In this document: positions 11,919 through 24,235 of the stretch, piece by piece
How positions within the stretch are numbered: the first letter of the stretch is position 1
Layout: each line of letters starts with the position of its first letter
Source of the DNA: Apostichopus japonicus
Taxonomy: Eukaryota; Echinodermata; Holothuroidea; Aspidochirotida; Stichopodidae
DNA length: 64,000 nt
NCBI RefSeq assembly: GCF_037975245.1
Contig: NC_092562.1
Coordinates: 9,585,001-9,649,000, forward strand
Direction of reading: 5' to 3'
Program-made: the position numbers and the translations under genes
The notes under the pieces: model-generated
What the model saw: the letters and a program-made list of their open reading frames with translations, nothing else
Database searches by the model: none
Told to the model about the DNA's origin: nothing

Positions 11919-12248
11919 AGGAAGGCTCCATTCGTCTTGCTGAAGGGAATGAGACAGCTGGACGTGTTGAGATCTTCCTAAATGGAGAATGGGGCACTGT
12001 CTGTGATGATGCATGGGGCATTGATGAAGCTAATGTAGTTTGCAATCAGTTAGGCTTCGTTCGAGCCCTTGAATTTCGTGGAGGTGCCGCATTTGGTGAG
12101 GGAACCGGAGAAATCCATCTGGATGATGTTCGATGCAGTGGCAAAGAAACTGAATTGTTGAGCTGTTATTATAATAGCATCGACAATTGTAATCATGGTG
12201 AAGATGCTGGTGTTAGCTGTCAATTCACTTCAAATGAACCTACACCAG
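11919..12248 (+). CDS. SRCR domain exon A6 (gene A)
   Basis: 330-nt phase 1-1 exon (acceptor TTGTCTACAG, donor GTTTGG). Sequence [76 protein letters not shown] and NHGEDAGVSC. Six cysteines, CDD and NET present. Differs from A7 mainly at a few residues (AEGN for AGGN, DVRC for DVGC, and the HGED/HFED segment). The frame runs only a few residues past the donor into a stop. Confidence 0.92.
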
Positions 12249-13514
12249 GTTTGGGTTTTTTCATTCCTTCATGAGGGCTTGCTGGCCTTAATGTTAATGC
12301 ATTGCTTAAACATTTCAACCAAAATATGTTACTTTAGGTTTATATTAACAACAGAGCATTTTTGGATGTCATTATAGCACCATTATTCGTTGACAAATGT
12401 GTAACACATTATAAGCATGTTATGTTGTGGTCATCAGTGATTATGTTTTCGTGTTTCATCTGAGGAACTGAGCTAATGAGTTATGGAACGACAGCTGTTT
12501 TAAGGGTAAGGGTAGGTCCTACTGTAAATTCCACGGGTATGGTAGCATTTCTACATTATCTTACCTTAAAATATATATAAAGTAATGTGTAATCCCCTCC
12601 CCTTACATCCCCCAGCTATGAAATTATTTCCAAAACTTAAGAAACACTTATCCATCTTATAACAATGAGCTGTCCACCCAGGCATAACTTAACAGCTCCC
12701 CTGAGGCTCTGGACTTTGTTAGTTTCCTGGCAAATGTTTGTTTCCTCACGTATGATTTAAGAGAGAAGAGTAATGTTTTTAGGGGAGGAAACTAACATTT
12801 TTAGGAGAAGAAACAAACGGGTCCGGGAATTAATTGCCCTCTATTTAATGAAAATTAAATCTGCAGTATCTGGTGAAGATGAATAGAAGAAATGGATAAT
12901 GAAAGGTTAATATGTGAGAGATGAGGATTTAAAAGTTAGTGACGGTCCCCGTACAATGGATTGGAATGTTGTATTGGAATATATATGTAGGTGGTGATGG
13001 TGATGTTTTCTTTCCGGATAGTGAAATCAAGCAAGTGTTGGAGAGAAAAATCAGAAGTAAACTTAATTGTGCTGTGAAGGAGATAATGTGATCAATGAAG
13101 CATGAGAGACTCATCTCATTACTGGTCCAGACTAAGAAACTGTCATAAACATAATGCCACCAGATCGGAGAATGGCAGGGTACAGCAAGAACCATCATTC
13201 TTCAAGCCTAAAACTTATGACATATATTTAATATGAGCATGAGCTTATTCATTATAACTATTAATAATTTGTCTGCTGAAAGGGATGCTACTACCTGTTG
13301 TGTTATCAGGCAGATGAAATTTATATATACTATGATTAACAAACTATATATATTACTAACTAAATCTTTCAGAGTCTGGGTTGACGTATTGGAGTGGCAT
13401 TCATCCAGAAAAAATTAAGTTCTTACGTTAAGCAAATTTGCTAATAGGTTTGCATTAGAAAGCAACGATAGACTATTATTGTAGCAAATCTTGATTGTTC
13501 ATTATTTTCTACAG
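12249..13514. other. Intron, duplicated module
   Basis: Intron between A6 and A7, homologous to the introns before and after it and to copy 2. No independent gene recognised. Confidence 0.7.
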
Positions 13515-13844
13515 AGGAAGGCTCCATTCGTCTTGCTGGAGGGAATGAGACAGCTGGACGTGTTGAGATCTTCCTAAATGGAGAATGGGGCACTGTCTGT
13601 GATGATGCATGGGGCATTGATGAAGCTAATGTAGTTTGCAATCAGTTAGGCTTCGTTCGAGCCCTTGAATTTCGTGGAGGTGCCGCATTTGGTGAGGGAA
13701 CCGGAGAAATCCATCTGGATGATGTTGGATGCAGTGGCAAAGAAACTGAATTGTTGAGCTGTTATTATAATAGCATCGACAATTGTAATCATTTTGAAGA
13801 TGCTGGTGTCATCTGTCAACTTACTTCAATCGAACCTACGCCAG
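13515..13844 (+). CDS. SRCR domain exon A7 (gene A)
   Basis: 330-nt phase 1-1 exon (acceptor TTTTCTACAG, donor GTTTGG). No in-frame Met, so ORF callers report only an antisense shadow. Reads [91 protein letters not shown]. Cysteines and CDD intact; HFED replaces HGED, a change shared with exons 39,963 and 41,602 of the second copy, which supports one-to-one orthology of A7 with the third exon of that copy. Confidence 0.92.
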
Positions 13845-16800
13845 GTTTGGGTTTTTTCATTCCTTCGTGAGGGCCTACCGGCCTAAATGTTAATCCATTG
13901 TTTAAAAATTCAATCAAAACATTTTCCTTTAAGTTTAAATATTCACAACATAGTATCGTTTGATGCCATTTCAGCACTATTTTCCCTGGAAAATATGTAA
14001 CATATTGTAAGCATGTCATTTTGATGTCATCAAATGAATTTGTTTTATCTTTGAGTTTTGTGTTACATCTGAGGAACTGACCGAATGATCTGTGTGTTAG
14101 ACTTAGTAGTGCATTTACTCAAAAATGATAAACCACAGCTGTTGAAAGGTTAGTTTTTTTCAAAATTTAAAAGTGTTGTTGTTAACACCACCTGTGCAGA
14201 TTGAAGTGGTTCGTAATGGTCTGAGTTTTATGAAAGTTAATTTTGTGCCTCAAATTATTCTTTAAGTTAGTTTTGTTTGTCAGTCAGCTATTATCAATTT
14301 CAGTGCAATATGTGTTGCACCGTTTTAATAAACTGAATACATAAGAGTGTTTTGGATATTTATTTGATGTCCTTTTACCAAATACTTCATACTGATGAGG
14401 TCACTGGATCAAAAAAACTCAACTGTGACCATTTAACAGATCACAACTGTGCACACAGTAAAGATTCAAGGGTTGTTTTGCTTCCCTCACACTACTGTAA
14501 CTCCCACAGACATGGTTACCTTTCTTCTTTTGCTTACCTTAAATCATATAAAGTAATGTGTATCCCTGGCCCCCTCCCCTCCCCAGCACTTTGAAATTAT
14601 TCCCAAAACATGGTGAAGATACAGGAGTGGTTTGTGGGTATGAAGTAGGTGAGTGCTGTTTATAGAGACTCACAAAATAAGGTGATCCTGGGACTACTCT
14701 ATTAATAATTAGCGACCAGTAATGATTCCAAGTTGCCTTTATTTTGTGGGGGTGCGCAAGAGATGGGAGGGCGGGATAAGTGGATATTTATACTGGACGA
14801 AACACTGGTATATCTTGGTGAGGTGGACTAAACTGGGGCATTTGACGATCGTCCTTGAAATACTGAGAGGCTCCCTTTGAAACAAACAGGGCAGTCATCA
14901 TCAATGTCATATCCCAGATTTTCTAACAAAAATACGTTCACCTTAGCTTAAGAGGAATTTCCGATTGTGGACAATAAATTCAATTCAATTCATACGCCCA
15001 AGGAGGGTCATTTTGGTTCGGTGCTACTTTCTGCCCTAGCCAAGCTGCTCCTCCATGCCAGCTGCCAAGGTTTCAGAGGTTTTAGCCCAGCACTGAGAGC
15101 TTTTAAGTGAAGTTTGTGCCAGTTACTAGAAGAAATTTAATATTGCTGACCATTTTTGGTATCTATGTTAGGAGTCTTGGAGTAGCATGGTCAAAAGTTG
15201 ATGTCTTTAGCCCTATGTAAATTGCTTCTTTATTCTGTAAATTGGAGCTGTTTACTTTATTCATTGATTCGAATGCCTTTAAATTATGGAGAAATATCTT
15301 TTTAAACAACTGATACTCATCAGGTGTTGGTTTACTTTTTACCATTTGTTTTGGGAATTTGTTTGCAGTCTGCAACAACAGGTTTACAATGCCAAGGACA
15401 AATGTTATCCATGGGTGTGCAGTTGTTTATGTGAAGTTTAGTAAAATAGCAATTGATGTCTTTCAAAAGCTTTTCAAACCTTTTAGCTGAGCTATAACGA
15501 TCGTGCAAATTCTGCAGAAATTCTGTTTCTTTTTGCCACTGTTTTAATGACTGCCAATTCGTCATTATTCATTCAATTTGGCTGAAATTTCATCAGTGGG
15601 TTGTGTGAGTTACTTTTACATACATGCAATCATATTGTATAAATTTGAAGGTCATGAGAGGTCATTTTCTGAAACGTAAAGCATGCTACTCCTGGAGCGT
15701 TTGTCCAAATCTGCTGAAATGTTTTGGAGATCATATTTGAAATGTGGTAAAACAAAATTGTCCAGGAAATTGTTTGGTTGTCTTGTGTGGGCTCAAAACA
15801 GGGCCTTGTGTATAGTTTTCGGTAATGATAAACACTAGGCCACAAATCATATGGAATGATTATGTTTTTCAATCCTTAAGTATTCTTGACCTATATGTGT
15901 TTTAATAGTAGCAAAATGTCTTACATCTACATTTTTCCTGTCCTTTTGTGAAATAATTCCACCCGTGGGAGACTGGATCAAGTTTGATGTCATTTTCTGT
16001 GAGAGGACTACTTAGCAGATTTGAAATCTAAACATTCCAACAATTTGTGTGTGGAATACGACATGTGAGAATGACCTATATCGTTGGAGCTGATTCCGAT
16101 TTCTGCTCCTTAACGATTCTCTGTGGTACATCAATTTTAGACAAATGGCAGGTCATTCTATCAGTGGAATTGGGTACAGCTCAATTCATCCGTGATATCG
16201 ACAACATTTTAGCAGATTTAGCAGAGGAATACATTTTTGTTCTATATATTATCGCATGAACGAAAACTACTAAGTGCATACACAGTTGGTTGTTTTTTTG
16301 CAATGGGGCATAATTTATTCCCAGTACATCGATCTAATGCATAAAATAAGTTCATGACAGTGTTTTGACTTTGAAGGAATTCAGCTTACTGTTATTGTAA
16401 CAAACTATGTCCGCTAAGAAGGAGCAAAAGGCATGGAAACAATGAGATTGGAGGAAATGAAATGACAACATTATCCTGATATGTCTTTTTTACACAAATA
16501 AATGGATTAACTGCTCAGAAATATATAATATATCAATCAAAACAAATTCTCAAAAAGAAGCTTATTGAGATTTATTAAATATGGATAAAAGAATGAATTA
16601 TTGTTGACATGTACGCGCGCAGAGGGGTTCCAGCATCATCATCATCATCAAGTTAGATTTAAAAGAGTATGAGATGTCTCGAAAACTAGAAAAGCTATTC
16701 AAATATTATTTCCACTCAAAGTGTATCTTTTTTCTTCAACTACACAAACCATGACTAAAAGTCTCATCCTTGTGACAATTAGAATGAGGTATTAATAAAA

Positions 16801-16862
16801 TTTACATAAAATAGATACATATTACATATTGAATTACTGCTATGATCTGCTTGATATTTCAG
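13845..16862. other. Long intron with a decayed SRCR relic
   Basis: Three kilobases between A7 and the terminal exon. Up to about 13,975 it matches 41,932-42,063; beyond that it is unique to gene A. It contains the SRCR relic at 14,390-14,490. Minus-strand open frames at 15,163-15,872 are Lys/Leu/Asn-rich, unrecognised and interrupted; they could be a decayed mobile element or chance. Confidence 0.6.
14390..14490 (+). pseudogene. Relic of the C-terminal third of an SRCR exon
   Basis: The plus frame here reads DEVTGSKKLNCDHL then TDHNCAHSKDSRVV, aligning with the DDVxC-G-E-LLxC / NCGHxEDAGVVC tail of SRCR domains. The DDVxC cysteine, the final cysteine and the whole 5' two thirds are missing, and no splice site is placed correctly. 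It looks like a decayed extra exon between A7 and A8. The match is short, so chance cannot be excluded. Confidence 0.5.
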
Positions 16863-17185
16863 ATGAAGGCGAACTGCGACTGGCAGATGAAGGAGCCTAT
16901 AACGAGGGTAGGCTATTAGTATAGCTCAATGGACAGTGGGGTACCGTATGTGATGACGGTTTCACAGAGGGAAATGGCAACATTGCCTGTAAGCAGCTTG
17001 GGTTTGATGGAGTGGTCTCATTTAGCGACAGCGGAGGGGGAGAAATATCTCTCCCCATCAACATGGACGATGTAGCATGTACCGGACGGGAGGAACGACT
17101 GATAGATTGCCCGCACACTACCACATCTAATTGCATACATAATGAAGATGTGAGGCTGGTCTGTTCTGCATTCAGTCTGCCATAA
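16863..17185 (+). pseudogene. Terminal SRCR exon A8 with in-frame TAG (gene A)
   Basis: Begins after acceptor TTGATATTTCAG in phase 1 and reads DEGELRLADEGAYNEGRLLV, then TAG (16,922-16,924), then [57 protein letters not shown] and a stop at 17,183-17,185 with no good donor, so it is probably the last exon. The TAG sits where other copies have Tyr (EVYLNG), one base away from TAC/TAT. All six cysteines survive downstream, so the stop is likely recent, allelic or a sequencing error. If real, gene A's protein ends before this domain. ATTAAA at 17,294 is a weak polyadenylation candidate. Confidence 0.75.
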
Positions 17186-20091
17186 ATTACCACATGACAG
17201 CTACATGGAGAGAAGTTTGGACAAAGGTGTTTTAACTTGTCTGGAAGTTTCTCCTTTTCTTTCTTTTTTAAGTAGTTGCCAAATAAGTATGGTATTAAAA
17301 TGATACCACTTGAGCATAGTTTGTTGAAGAAGACTGAAATTTACCCAAATGCATTAAAATTCACAAGGAGACTTATATTTGGAATAGACATTTTATATGC
17401 TAACATCTTCATAAAGTTCGTAAAGCCACAAGGTAACTTAAGCCAAAACATTATAGCTCTGGTGAGTATTGCAGAGGACCTAAAATAACCATGAAACAAG
17501 TCACAGATATTTGAAGCTGTTGGGGTAAAGTCAAGATTCTGTCATCAAATTTGTTATTTACTGATTTGAGCCCAAGTGCACCATATTCATTGTCATTCTA
17601 ATGATAATTGCAGTCTAGGACTCGGAAATTATCTTACTATCTTATAGTGTTTTCTTTGTTGCCTTGTAGGAGACCAAAGTATGAAATATGTTAACAAAAG
17701 TTCTAAAGCTCTGTAAGCAGTAACGTACGTTATATTGATCTGACATTCAGTGCATCTCATAGGCCATTCTTTGTATTTGTCTTTTTATTAAATCAAACTC
17801 ACAGCTGAAGGATTTAACCTTTAAAGCTCTTCATTCTTCCAAAAAAGTATCACTACCATCATTCAGTATAACCATGTCAGGTTTATAACATGTATTTTGT
17901 TTTTTACTCTCATTCTTTGCAAGTAAAAACTAATTTGATATTTTGGTCACATATTTTTCAATATTTCTGTGCTTTTTTTTATAGCTTCTATAGGTTAAAG
18001 AGGTAGATTTTCTTGTGTCTTCTTGAAATGACTTTCATTCAGGCCACTTGGCTCTGGTAGTCAGAATACTTGGTTGTCACCGAAGGAAAGAAAAATGTGT
18101 GCAAGTAAATGTAGTTTGATATGAATATACTATAAAACATGTGATTACGTTTGTGTCTCATTATTTCGAACAGGGAAGGTTTATCAAAGAATGAATTAGA
18201 GCTTGCCTAAGTGCTGTGTAATGTTAAAGACTTACTATATTTTATCGAATTTTCTGTGGATCTGTTTATGTTGTTAACAAGTACTTTTTCATGACATCAA
18301 TCTACCCTACCATGTGTTATTACAGGGATTTTACCTGTGCATGCTCCCTCCCTTTCCCTCCCCTCCTCAGAAGTACAATGTTTATCTTTCACTTTGTAAC
18401 GCCTGTTCTGGCTACCCTGAAATATGACTGGCTCATTTTATCTTTTTTTACTGTGTAATATTACAATTTCAACTGGACAGCCTCCCAATTAGAAATAGAA
18501 TTTCTACTTTTCATAGTTACTGTATTATGTCTGAGCTCAATCTTTCCTATAGTGTAATGGGCTTTCATTTGGGTTTTGTGTACGTGTGTGTGCGTGCATG
18601 TCTTGTGCTCTTGCAGCCAAAAAGTCAAATAATGGCTATTTTATCAGTAATATTTTAACATTCAGCAATTTGTATGTTCATCGGTGTTCCCTCCCCCACC
18701 TCAATATGACAAAAGTCAGATAATAGTGACCCATGCTCTAAATTTCAAGAAGCATCTTAGTGTCAATCTAAAGTAGGTATCCATACTGAGACTTTTAATT
18801 TGTGCAAATATTTATTAATCCACAACAGCTTGTAACACTTTGGAGGAAAGCGGATGCTCTGAGGAAGTACTTACAAAATGTTGTAGCAAATATTAGGGTG
18901 CTGCTGCAAATAAGGGTTGATGCTGATGACATTTGAAAGCATTTCAGCTCATGAACAAACGTAACTTTACTTTTCAACAATGTTTTTCAATACTTTGGAA
19001 TAATTTGGAGGATCATAAATTCTCCAGGAGAGTTTTGAATTGAATCATGGTGCAATTTGCAGCCAGTAATGATAACCTACAGACATGCATCTATGCTATA
19101 ATATAAGTAAATCAACAATAAGAAGTGTGACTGATAAGTTATAGCCCAAAGTTTTTAGGGGAGAAAAGTTTGTTGAGAACAGGATTTGAAGAAGAATAAC
19201 AACAATAACAATCAAAAACATCATTAACTAATACACTTCTAAAACCTCCAACCCATTCTAATTCCTCTACCTCATCCCCAATCTCCCTCACGACCCCTTC
19301 CTCCCCACCCTCCCCCCTCAGAAGTTGCCTATTTTTCTGAAGTGTTAAAATAAAATATACTTTACCTTAGGCCTGAATTATCTCACTGCTGTTAGATACC
19401 TAACAGTAATGCAATCACATGCCTTGCGCAAAGGAGCCCCTACATCAATTCTGATCGTCAGACGGAGGACAATGGTTCAGTCGAGAAATTTTTGGCATTC
19501 AGCCAAGAAGGAATGTTTTCTTATGGGTAGGACCCTGAGACCTCCTTACACGAGAATCAGCATTCATTCCCAAAGGCAGCACTCCTCCTTCATAAACAAT
19601 CGATTTGCCCCTGGCCCTTCCACAAAAGTTCATCCTTCTACCTAAATCAGTTGGGGAATAATTTATTATATCCCACCTTTGCCTTCACTCTAGGATAAGA
19701 TAGAAATGAAATTTTTTGATAGTTACAAAATTACAAATCATATATGGGTCTGTTCACATTAAGGTGCCCAAATTGGTTGCCAAAGGTAGCAATTATCAAA
19801 TTACAGTAAAAAATGTCTACTCTTAATAAATAACATTACTAGTATCTGCAATTTATGAATCAGAATCAACCAGACCTTAAACTATTTTGGAAATTATATT
19901 CTAGACGGTCAAAGAGTGTGACAATCCATAAATTGCCCAATATTGACAATATTGTATTTATTTTCTATATTAAGATGAAATGCTATTATCAGACGTGTAT
20001 TTTCTGTGACTTTGATGATATAATTTAAAAATATTGGAGTATTGGTGAAAAAAAGTAAAGTTTCCTGAAATATAGTGAAACATGTTTCTCC
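17186..20091. other. Intergenic: nothing recognised
   Basis: AT-rich sequence after the gene A stop. Probably 3' UTR at its left edge, then intergenic. No conserved coding, RNA gene or repeat recognised; the short open frames are unsupported. Confidence 0.6.
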
Positions 20092-20095
20092 TTAA

Positions 20096-20420
20096 AGGCA
20101 TTGAAGACTCGCCCCAAACCGCGTGCCGAGCTCTGAAAAAGTTAACTTTCCGTTGCTTGCAAATGACGTTTTCTTCTTGTCACTACAAAATGCAGACATT
20201 AATGAAACGTGATACCTTGTTATATTTTATCTAGACCTGATATGTCCACGCTGCTATGTGTTGTGGGTATTGACTGTAGCTGTATGTATTGACTGTACAC
20301 TAGTGTCTAATTACCGACGGTAGCAAGCTGTGTGTGTATTTTTTTTGGGATCGATGGTGGTTTCTAACACTTCTGTTACACCTCATTCGAAACTTCTTTG
20401 TGCGCGAGTCTTCACACCCT
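20096..20420. mobile_element. TTAA-flanked MITE (Kolobok-like)
   Basis: 325-bp element bounded by TTAA at 20,092-20,095 and 20,421-20,424. Termini are inverted: AGGCATTGAAGACTCGC at the left and, on the opposite strand, AGGGTGTGAAGACTCGC at the right, differing at three positions near the tip. TTAA duplication is typical of the Kolobok and piggyBac superfamilies; the termini do not start with CCC as piggyBac ends do. No coding capacity, so non-autonomous. Confidence 0.7.
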
Positions 20421-20689
20421 TTAAAGTGCAAAGCTGAAGTAATAGTAACAGTCATACCATAAGATATAACCTGACCATTAGCAAATATATTTACCAAAAG
20501 CTGACATTCTGGGTCATGTCCTCGCAGAAATATTTTGTCATGACTCTTGTTTCATACATCACCCCTCGATTTTTTTTTTGACATCACCCACCAATGCGTA
20601 ACATTTAAACATTTTTTACCATGCTTGGTATCTTTATTGGTAACATTCTTGTGCCAATTCGAACATATTTGAATACAATAAGGTCAAAT

Positions 20690-21180
20690 ACCATTTACAA
20701 GTAATGATAAGTACATCGTTATTAACTGAACAGTATAGTGCAATTACGAAATGAATCTTTAAACGGCTCGTAAGAAATAAAAGCTTTGCCTCTTTGCTTG
20801 AGTTCTTTCTCAAGTTTAATAGCCAATTTTAACTTATATAAAAAATCTCTACATCTCATTTCCGTGTTAGTAATTTTTTTTACTGAAGATGAAGTACTTG
20901 AGATAATAAATTAAGAAATTATATGGGTGATTCACAGAAAAATGATACCCGAAGCAATGTCATTCTTCGAAATATAAACTGACTGCCAAAAATAGCTTGC
21001 TCCACATCTAAAATGAAATTCGATATAATAGGGCAATCCCAAAACAGATGTAACAGGGTCTCATCATAGCGACCACAAAAGTGACATCGCGGGTTTTCGA
21101 TTTGCCCTATTTTATGGCGGTTTGTTCCAATAATGCGGTGGGGGAAGCGGAAATTGGAAATATTGCATCTTGGAATCTCC
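20690..21180 (-). pseudogene. LINE 3' remnant: reverse-transcriptase zinc-binding domain
   Basis: On the minus strand the frame ending at 20,919 reads HRIIGTNRHKIGQIENPRC, then HFCGRYDETLLHLFWDCP, the zf-RVT signature (CxFC...ET..HLF..C) found at the C-terminus of L1/Tx1-type LINE ORF2 proteins. Further 3', in a shifted frame, KLAIKLEKELKQRGKAF continues a plausible LINE tail. Stops and at least one indel break it, and no reverse-transcriptase core is seen upstream, so this is a 5'-truncated dead copy, as is usual for LINEs. Confidence 0.75.
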
Positions 21181-21181
21181 A

Positions 21182-24039
21182 GTGCATTACATTATATTGT
21201 GTAATACTAAGGAATAAAACAAATACTATTCATTTGAATGCAATAATAATGAAGAAAAAGTCATGTTACTTAACTTGGTGAACTCCATAAAAGGATATAT
21301 AAACCCTTTATTGGTTCTAAGCTTGATGCATGGAAAGGTGATTACATTTTTCAATAAGAAATTTTATTAAACAAAGGTAGTACATGTTACTTAAGAACAA
21401 TATATCTAAACTGATTCATCTATAAGGTGATGTTAACATACAGCATCGAATTCATTTGAGCCAGTGGAAAATGCTACAAAGTTGTTTTATAGATTTGTAT
21501 TACAATGTCTTGGACTATGTTTCGTATATTAACACAGCTGTATGTTTACTTGAGGACAGTATGTTTCCCGACAGAGCAAACGGTATCAAACTTTAGATAT
21601 TGAAACAATGGGGTGTTCTATGTTCCCAGCCTGCCTATGGTGACAGTTTTGAACTTAGAAAGTTTGTTTACATGCAGTACAGTGAATGAAAATTTCAGAT
21701 ATCACTGAATATTTCGGACATCACCTTGGACTAAAGTCCACAAACCTACATTACGATAATGCATCTTTCATTAGGTCACGACCATAGAAGGGATAGTTGT
21801 AACTAGTAAAACATGTTTAATAAACAAAAGTCTATTCAAAATACACATAACAGTAGCAAATCTACAATAGATACGAATGTGTGGGGAAATCATATTAAGC
21901 TTGTACTAAAACACCATTTGAGGAATCAACAAGGTTTACTGAAAAATACTAGCACTAGACATTTTCAGGTAAGACCAATTACCCACATATTTTCAAATCC
22001 CACTTTTAGACTGAGCTAAAATGTACTTTAAAGTTCCAATGCTGGATACATTCCCAATAGTGTATGTATGTGTGAGACCTTATATGCAATGTACAGTAGT
22101 TGGAGGTTTATAGAGAAATCTAACTTGTGATCTCTGTGGTTATAACCGAACTATTGTTCCTTATTAGTGAATTATTAAATCCTTAATCCAGTAAAGTACA
22201 TTATATGTTAATACATAACTAATTCTTTTAAATGTTCAACCTAATGCCTAATTTCATCATCTTAAAGGAACAGATTGTTTTACCATATACCTCATATATC
22301 GTTTATTAACCTTCAAGTATGATACCCAAAGAAATTGACAAATTCATTGCAAAATGTAGCTTTTGGTCAAAAAAGGATGAAAAAGAAATATTTAAGGGAC
22401 TGCTTGGAGGAGAATTTGTATTCTTCATAAGTTAACGTCCAGATAAAGAAGAAAAATTGACTGCTTAGTAGTGTTTCTAAAGCAATTTCAATTTTCGAGA
22501 TATTCACCTTTTTTAAAATATGTTAAACCCCTGGAATGCTCCTTTAGGATACATTGATAATCAGTTTGGTTCCTCCGTGCAGCCCTTAATGTTAAACATT
22601 AATTCATTGTTTTATAAATTTTTATATCTAACTAAAAACGATGTTTACTTAACCTCTTATAAATAACAGAGCATCCTTGGATGACATCAAGCATCACGTG
22701 TTTCTTGAAACTATTTTAAACGCATTATAAATGTGTCATTTAAGGGCACAAAACTCCACCCCCCCCCCTATTGAGTTTTGTGTTGCATCTGAAGAAATGA
22801 TGCTATTGTCTGTGTATTAGACTACATAGTCCAGTCACTTTACTTGATGTACCTGAACTAAATATATGGTCATCTCTCAATAGTTACAAGTTTGACAGAA
22901 ATACAACCTGAGCTGATAGTAGTGTTTCTTAACAGTGTACAACATATCATCATTAATTGTTGTGCATAAAATTCATCTTATAAATGTCTAAAAAGTAATC
23001 TCTAATACTCTCGGAGTCTTTCCTTTATTCTTTTATTTCCTTCTAAAGAACCCGAAACCAAGACGACCTAACTCAGACAGTGACGATTGATTCTATTCAC
23101 CTCTTCTTTCTTCATCAACGTTGAAATAAAATTTATCATTGCAAGAAAATTGTGGAAACTTGAAATGCAATATTTGAGAAGCAACTTGAAAACTGCAATA
23201 CTTGAAAAGCAAATTAAAACATGCAATATTTGAAGAGCAAATTGAAAACTGCAATATTTGAAAGCTATTATCCTAAAATGAAAATTGTTAATGATGAATA
23301 ATATACATACATTGTACAATTTGTCAAAGTTGTAAATAAATATCGAAGAGTATATATTCTTGTCTTGTGTGGTCAAGTTGTGCCTTTGTGATGAATTAAA
23401 CTATCTACTTAAAACCAAATGATATATACATTAATTCTTTGCTTATTACTCTTGGATCATGAAGGATATTATTGGAAGAACTCTTCACTGCTGAAGACAG
23501 TTCTGTTATTGGGGTGTCTGCTTTTATTGAATATTGGTATTAAAGCTTTTTAATGGTCTTATTCAATATACACTGGGGCAAGAGATTCATGACAGCCAAT
23601 TGCAGCAACGTTTCTCCTAAGGTTGTTTGATTGTTCCTTTTGTGGAATTTTTCTGCACGTTGAGCTTTCCGTCAGCACCACTCCCTCCCCCTCCACCTCA
23701 TCGCCTACTATGTTATAGTTGGTTATTTACAAGACCATAGAAAACTTAAGTTGAAGTTCTCTTCTGAAATCCTTCCCTTATAGTAATATTAAGTCGCTAA
23801 GAAAATTGAAAATCGATTATCGAAGAACTGTTTTAGTTTGTGCTGTATCGGAATGTTTGGAAAAATTTCGAATCATAAAGGCTTTATTGCAGCTTCAATA
23901 ACTTGCATTACATACATATCGTAAGTGAAAGCATTTGATCAATGCAGTAAGAATTTCAATCCTTTGAAGGTTTTGTTTTATTCTATCATTATTATTTTTA
24001 TTTTGCCAAGTGTCTAAAAACCACCGTACTTGAAATAGC
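21182..24039. other. Intergenic region
   Basis: AT-rich, no gene recognised. Contains the SRCR-intron fossil at 22,570-22,870. The rest, including the short open frames at 21,813 and 23,068, shows no domain or splice context. Confidence 0.6.
22570..22870 (+). repeat. Fossil of an SRCR-module intron, no exon
   Basis: Shares ordered fragments with the intron that follows the EEGSIRLAGG-type SRCR exons (e.g. 12,290-12,480 and 13,880-14,110): CTTAATGTTAA, ACAGAGCATCCTTGGATG, GAGTTTTGTGTTGCATCTGA and the following ATTAGACTACATAGTCCA, which matches 10,420-10,435. No SRCR exon precedes it. It suggests that the module once extended, or was copied, into the intergenic region and lost its exon. Confidence 0.6.
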
Positions 24040-24235
24040 CTACACGGTAAGTTTGTGAATAATATAATGTTTTGAGAGAGAGAGAGAGTAAGACATTCGT
24101 TACTTTGGTATCAAGATGACGACACGATGGTTCAATTCGTCTTCGGCTGGGTTAGTAATCTTAGGATTCCTTCTCATCTGCACCTCAGCCTGTCTCGCAC
24201 AAGGTAAGATTAGCTTTATTGTATATAATACAGTT
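24040..24235 (+). repeat. Duplicated first-exon block, copy 1
   Basis: About 195 bp including presumed 5' UTR, a short GA microsatellite, the signal-peptide exon and the first bases of intron 1, repeated nearly unchanged at 27,062-27,275. Similarity stops soon after the donor (TATATAATACAGT) and at CTACACGGTAAG on the left. Confidence 0.85.
24116..24203 (+). CDS. Signal-peptide first exon, copy 1
   Basis: ATG follows a GA repeat and TATCAAG. The exon encodes 29 residues plus one base and ends at a perfect GTAAGA donor in phase 1, matching every SRCR exon acceptor. Structure is that of a secretory signal: MTTRWFNSSS, a hydrophobic core GLVILGFLLIC, then small residues TSACLAQ before the donor. 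No promoter motif is convincing. Probably the first exon of an SRCR gene; whether it feeds the exons at 33.6-64 kb, or is an alternative first exon to 27,155, cannot be told from sequence. The next 9 kb downstream hold no other recognisable exon except copy 2. Confidence 0.75.

Larger units (their letters stand above)
4193..13975. repeat. Segmental duplication, copy 1
   Basis: About 9.8 kb whose exons and introns match 32,028-42,063 in the same order and orientation: SRCR, microexon, SRCR, Frizzled domain, then three SRCR exons. Introns are clearly homologous but carry indels, and copy 2 contains an extra hAT-like insertion. Similarity ends on the left near 4,193 and on the right near 13,975. 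All exons in this copy are open. Confidence 0.9.

Noticed and set aside
15163-15872. Minus-strand Lys/Asn-rich open frames that could form one interrupted protein
   Set aside because: No domain or motif recognised, frames overlap out of phase, and no splice or start context; left as unassigned intron.
24044-24052. CGGTAAGT as a real splice donor upstream of the signal-peptide ATG
   Set aside because: Using it would place the ATG exon in an intron; no matching upstream exon could be defined, so it is only noted.
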